Shown in pieces: positions 61,489 through 64,000 of a DNA stretch of 64,000 nucleotides. Each line of letters starts with the position of its first letter. The stretch's first letter is position 1. Under the pieces are notes generated by a model. The model was not told where the DNA came from. It made no database searches and saw only the letters and a program-made list of their open reading frames with translations. The stretch comes from Flavobacterium sp. J27 (GTDB lineage: Bacteria > Bacteroidota > Bacteroidia > Flavobacteriales > Flavobacteriaceae). The position numbers were made by a program, and so were the translations under genes. Where the stretch lies: positions 2,413 through 66,412 of the forward strand of contig NZ_PJQW01000016.1 of NCBI RefSeq assembly GCF_004303025.1. The letters are read 5' to 3'.

Positions 61489-62316
61489 ATGGATTTAAAA
61501 ATTGCAATACAAGGAATCAAAGGCTCTTTTCATCATCAGGTGGCCAATCATTATTTTGGTGAAGCAATCACATTAGATGAATGTACCTCATTTAATGCGG
61601 TCGTTAAGAGTTTAAAAACAAAACATTCCGATAAAGGAGTAATGGCTTTAGAGAATTCAATTGCAGGTTCTATTCTTCCTAATTATGCTTTAATTGATAA
61701 AAACGAACTGCATATCATTGGAGAATATTATTTGGATATTCACATGAATTTAATGGCTTTGAAAGGCCAAAAAATGGAAGATATTAAAGAAGTGCATTCG
61801 CATCCTATTGCGCTTTTACAATGCGAAGTTTTTTTTAACCAATATCCTCATATTAAATTAGTTGAAAGTATAGATACAGCTGAAACGGCTTATCGAATAC
61901 AACAACAGCGTCTATCAGGAATTGCAGCAGTTGCTGCTCCTATTGCCGCTCAAATGTATGATTTAGAGATTCTGGCAGCAGGAATTCATACTATTAAAAG
62001 TAATAAGACTCGCTTTGTAATTGTAAATACAAGAAACAAAGCTTTATCAAAAGAAGAGATTAATAAAGCTTCTTTAAAATTTGAATTAGACGATACACCA
62101 GGAAGCTTAGCAACAGTATTAAATGTAATGAATAACTGTAAATTGAATTTAACCAAAATCCAATCACTTCCTATAATAGAAACCCCTTTTCAGTATGCGT
62201 TTTTTGTAGATGTTGTTTTTGAGAAATACAAACATTATGAAAAGGCAAAAAAAATATTGGAAATTATGACCACACATTTTAAAGTTTTAGGAGAATACAA
62301 ACAAGGAAAACAATGA
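61489..62316 (+). CDS. pheA: Prephenate dehydratase
   Basis: A 275-residue protein starting at the ATG at 61489 (MDLKIAIQGIKGSFHHQVANHYF). A longer in-frame ORF from 61456 would begin inside the terminator and is rejected. The dehydratase domain (about 1-180) has ALENSIAGSILPNYALI and SNKTRFVIV with the catalytic Thr before Arg. The ACT domain (about 195-275) has LDDTPGSLATVLNVM and ITKIQSLPI-like NLTKIQSLPI, where Phe binds for feedback inhibition. It overlaps the aminotransferase by 4 bp (ATGA). Confidence 0.93.
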   Translation: MDLKIAIQGIKGSFHHQVANHYFGEAITLDECTSFNAVVKSLKTKHSDKGVMALENSIAGSILPNYALIDKNELHIIGEYYLDIHMNLMALKGQKMEDIKEVHSHPIALLQCEVFFNQYPHIKLVESIDTAETAYRIQQQRLSGIAAVAAPIAAQMYDLEILAAGIHTIKSNKTRFVIVNTRNKALSKEEINKASLKFELDDTPGSLATVLNVMNNCKLNLTKIQSLPIIETPFQYAFFVDVVFEKYKHYEKAKKILEIMTTHFKVLGEYKQGKQ

Positions 62317-63455
62317 TAGCAACAGCAAATAGATTAAATACAGTTGAAGAATACTACTTTTCAAGAAAATTGAAAGAAGTAAATCAATTGATTTCAGAAG
62401 GAAAACCCATAATTAATATGGGAATTGGGAGTCCTGATTTAGCACCTCATGCTTCGGTTATAGAAGCTATTCAAGGTGCGCTTTTAGAACCTACGGCTCA
62501 TATGTATCAAAGCTATCAAGGGTTGCCAGATTTGCGAAAAGGTTTTTGTGACTATTATCTGCGTAATTTTAATGTAACCATTGATCTTGCATCAGAAATT
62601 TTGCCTTTAATGGGCTCAAAAGAAGGAATTATGCATATTGCTATGGCTTTTTTAAATGAAGGAGATCGAGTTTTAATTCCAAACCCTGGTTATCCAACGT
62701 ATCAATCGGTTTGTAATTTAGTAGGAGCAACAACGATACATTATGATTTGAAAGAAGAGAATAATTGGTATCCAGATTTTGAAGCGTTAGAGAAGCAAGA
62801 TTTAGCTAACGTAAAATTAATGTGGGTGTGTTATCCTCATATGCCTACAGGAGCTCAAGCAAGTTTAGCATTGTTTGAACAGTTGATTGCATTTGGTAAA
62901 AAACATCAAATTCTAATCGTAAATGATAATCCATATAGTGCTATTTTAAATGATAATCCCATGTCAATTCTTCAAGTTGAAGGAGCTAAGGATGTTGCAA
63001 TTGAGTTAAATTCGTTAAGTAAAACCTACAATATGGCTGGCTGGAGAGTAGGTATGGTTATGGGTAATGCAGCCAACATAGCTTCTGTTTTGAAGGTAAA
63101 AAGCAATATGGATAGCGGTATGTTTTTTGGTATTCAAAAAGGTGCGATTGAAGCTTTGAAACTAGGAAAAGATTGGTTTGATAGTTTAAATGGAGAATAT
63201 GAGAAAAGAAGAATATTAATTTTCTCCTTGTGTGATAAACTAGGTGTTAAAGTAAATAGAAATCAGGTTGGCATGTTTGTTTGGGCAAAATTACCTGAAC
63301 AAGTTTCATCAGAAACTTTCATTGATAAATTGTTATACGAAAAGAGTCTTTTTATTACTCCAGGAACCATTTTTGGTTCACAAGGAGAAGGATATATTCG
63401 TTTTTCATTATGTGTTAATGAAGAAAAAATAAAAGAAGCAATATGTCGATTGTAA
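62313..63455 (+). CDS. Class I/II aminotransferase of the Phe/Tyr operon
   Basis: A 380-residue PLP aminotransferase, with NMGIGSPDLAPH, LIPNPGYPTYQS, VNDNPYSAI and the PLP lysine in LNSLSKTYNMAGWRVG. Its place between prephenate dehydratase and prephenate dehydrogenase suggests that it transaminates phenylpyruvate, 4-hydroxyphenylpyruvate or prephenate. Substrate choice cannot be read from sequence. It overlaps pheA by 4 bp and tyrA by 1 bp. Confidence 0.88.
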   Translation: MIATANRLNTVEEYYFSRKLKEVNQLISEGKPIINMGIGSPDLAPHASVIEAIQGALLEPTAHMYQSYQGLPDLRKGFCDYYLRNFNVTIDLASEILPLMGSKEGIMHIAMAFLNEGDRVLIPNPGYPTYQSVCNLVGATTIHYDLKEENNWYPDFEALEKQDLANVKLMWVCYPHMPTGAQASLALFEQLIAFGKKHQILIVNDNPYSAILNDNPMSILQVEGAKDVAIELNSLSKTYNMAGWRVGMVMGNAANIASVLKVKSNMDSGMFFGIQKGAIEALKLGKDWFDSLNGEYEKRRILIFSLCDKLGVKVNRNQVGMFVWAKLPEQVSSETFIDKLLYEKSLFITPGTIFGSQGEGYIRFSLCVNEEKIKEAICRL

Positions 63456-64000
63456 TGGAAAAAAATAGTGAAAAATTTGTAGTTATTGGACTCGGTTTAA
63501 TGGGAGGTTCTTTGGCCTTAGATATAAAAAATAAAAGAGATGATGCGGTGGTTTATGGATTTGATACGAATGAAAAACATACTTTAAAAGCCAAAGAATT
63601 AGGAATTATCGACAAAATAGGAAAGGAAGAAGATATTTTAGATGCACACTGGATAATTGTTGCTGTACCTGTTGATAAAAGTATGGATGTTTTAGTGAAT
63701 GTTCTAAATAAAATCAATGCTCATACCATTGTATTTGATGTGGGTTCTACTAAAAGTCAAATTTGTGAAACGGTTAAAAATCATCAAAACAGAAGAAATT
63801 TTATTGCGGCTCATCCTATTGCAGGAACTGAATTTTCTGGTCCGCAAGCAGCAATGAAAGACTTGTTTTTGGATCGTACTAATATTATTTGTGAAGTCGA
63901 AAAAACAGCTTTTGTCTTTCAAGAGAAAGCTTTAGAATTATTTAAACAAATTGGCATGAGAATTCGATATATGGATCCTGTTTCTCATGATAAACACATT
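63455..64000 (+). CDS. tyrA: Prephenate dehydrogenase, 5' part
   Basis: An open frame to the window's end, 182 codons seen. The NAD loop is VVIGLGLMGGSLALDI; FDVGSTKSQICETV, AAHPIAGTEFSGPQAA and MDPVSHDKH are family motifs, the last His pair being near the catalytic centre. The start is the ATG at 63455 overlapping the previous stop (TAATG); an in-frame ATG at 63443 is also possible. It makes 4-hydroxyphenylpyruvate for tyrosine, completing an operon under the aromatic leader peptide. Confidence 0.92.
   Translation, partial: MEKNSEKFVVIGLGLMGGSLALDIKNKRDDAVVYGFDTNEKHTLKAKELGIIDKIGKEEDILDAHWIIVAVPVDKSMDVLVNVLNKINAHTIVFDVGSTKSQICETVKNHQNRRNFIAAHPIAGTEFSGPQAAMKDLFLDRTNIICEVEKTAFVFQEKALELFKQIGMRIRYMDPVSHDKHI

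Overview
This is low-GC chromosomal DNA from a flavobacterium (family Flavobacteriaceae, Bacteroidota). The signs are a GldA gliding ABC ATPase, a type VI secretion system with the Bacteroidota-specific parts TssN and TssO, paired GLPGLI-motif proteins, SusC/CarboxypepD_reg-type outer-membrane proteins, A-rich translation starts, and promoters of the Bacteroidota type (TTTG about 17-20 bp upstream of TAnnTTTG). I see no rRNA, tRNA, CRISPR array or transposase.

Region 1 (1-8132, + strand) is a T6SS effector module. It holds the end of a Tle1-like lipase, a LysM protein, a DUF4280 PAAR-like spike protein, a 932-residue OmpA-containing protein, and several small lipoproteins that could be immunity proteins. 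A secreted PL9 pectate lyase (8400-9287) with a palindromic operator candidate separates it from the T6SS core on the - strand (9346-18186): tssF, tssE, tssH/clpV, tssO, tssK, tssN, tssG and an NlpC/P60 lipoprotein. A divergent PKD-repeat membrane protein follows. The sheath, Hcp and VgrG genes are not in the window.

Region 2 (19597-40375) is general metabolism and envelope: pyruvate dehydrogenase E1 beta, a DUF5686 outer-membrane protein, an AlkA-type glycosylase, soluble and membrane pyrophosphatases, a glycosylasparaginase / CutC / beta-mannosidase cluster, an AhpD-like protein, a deoxynucleoside kinase, and a GLPGLI / two-component / GLPGLI / outer-membrane-barrel locus with a probable response-regulator operator.

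Region 3 (40456-59592) is a sulfur amino-acid regulon and the most interesting part. It contains metK, the cysE-cysM-cobA-cysJ-cysI-DUF2490-met8 operon, metY-osmC-metX-hom, and the split metH plus metF. Every transcription unit has its own RNA-level control in the sequence. There is a SAM-II riboswitch before metK and a SAM-I riboswitch before metH. Four short Cys- or Cys/Met-rich leader peptides (12-22 codons), each joined to an intrinsic terminator, precede cysE, metY (two in tandem) and metX. All four were missed by ordinary ORF calling. I read them as ribosome-mediated transcription attenuators.

Region 4 (59879-64000) has a small TPR-like secreted protein, gldA, and a pheA-aminotransferase-tyrA operon. 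That operon is preceded by a fifth leader peptide, rich in Phe/Tyr/Trp, with its own terminator and antiterminator. Five peptide attenuators and two riboswitch classes within about 20 kb suggest that this lineage controls amino-acid synthesis mainly by RNA.
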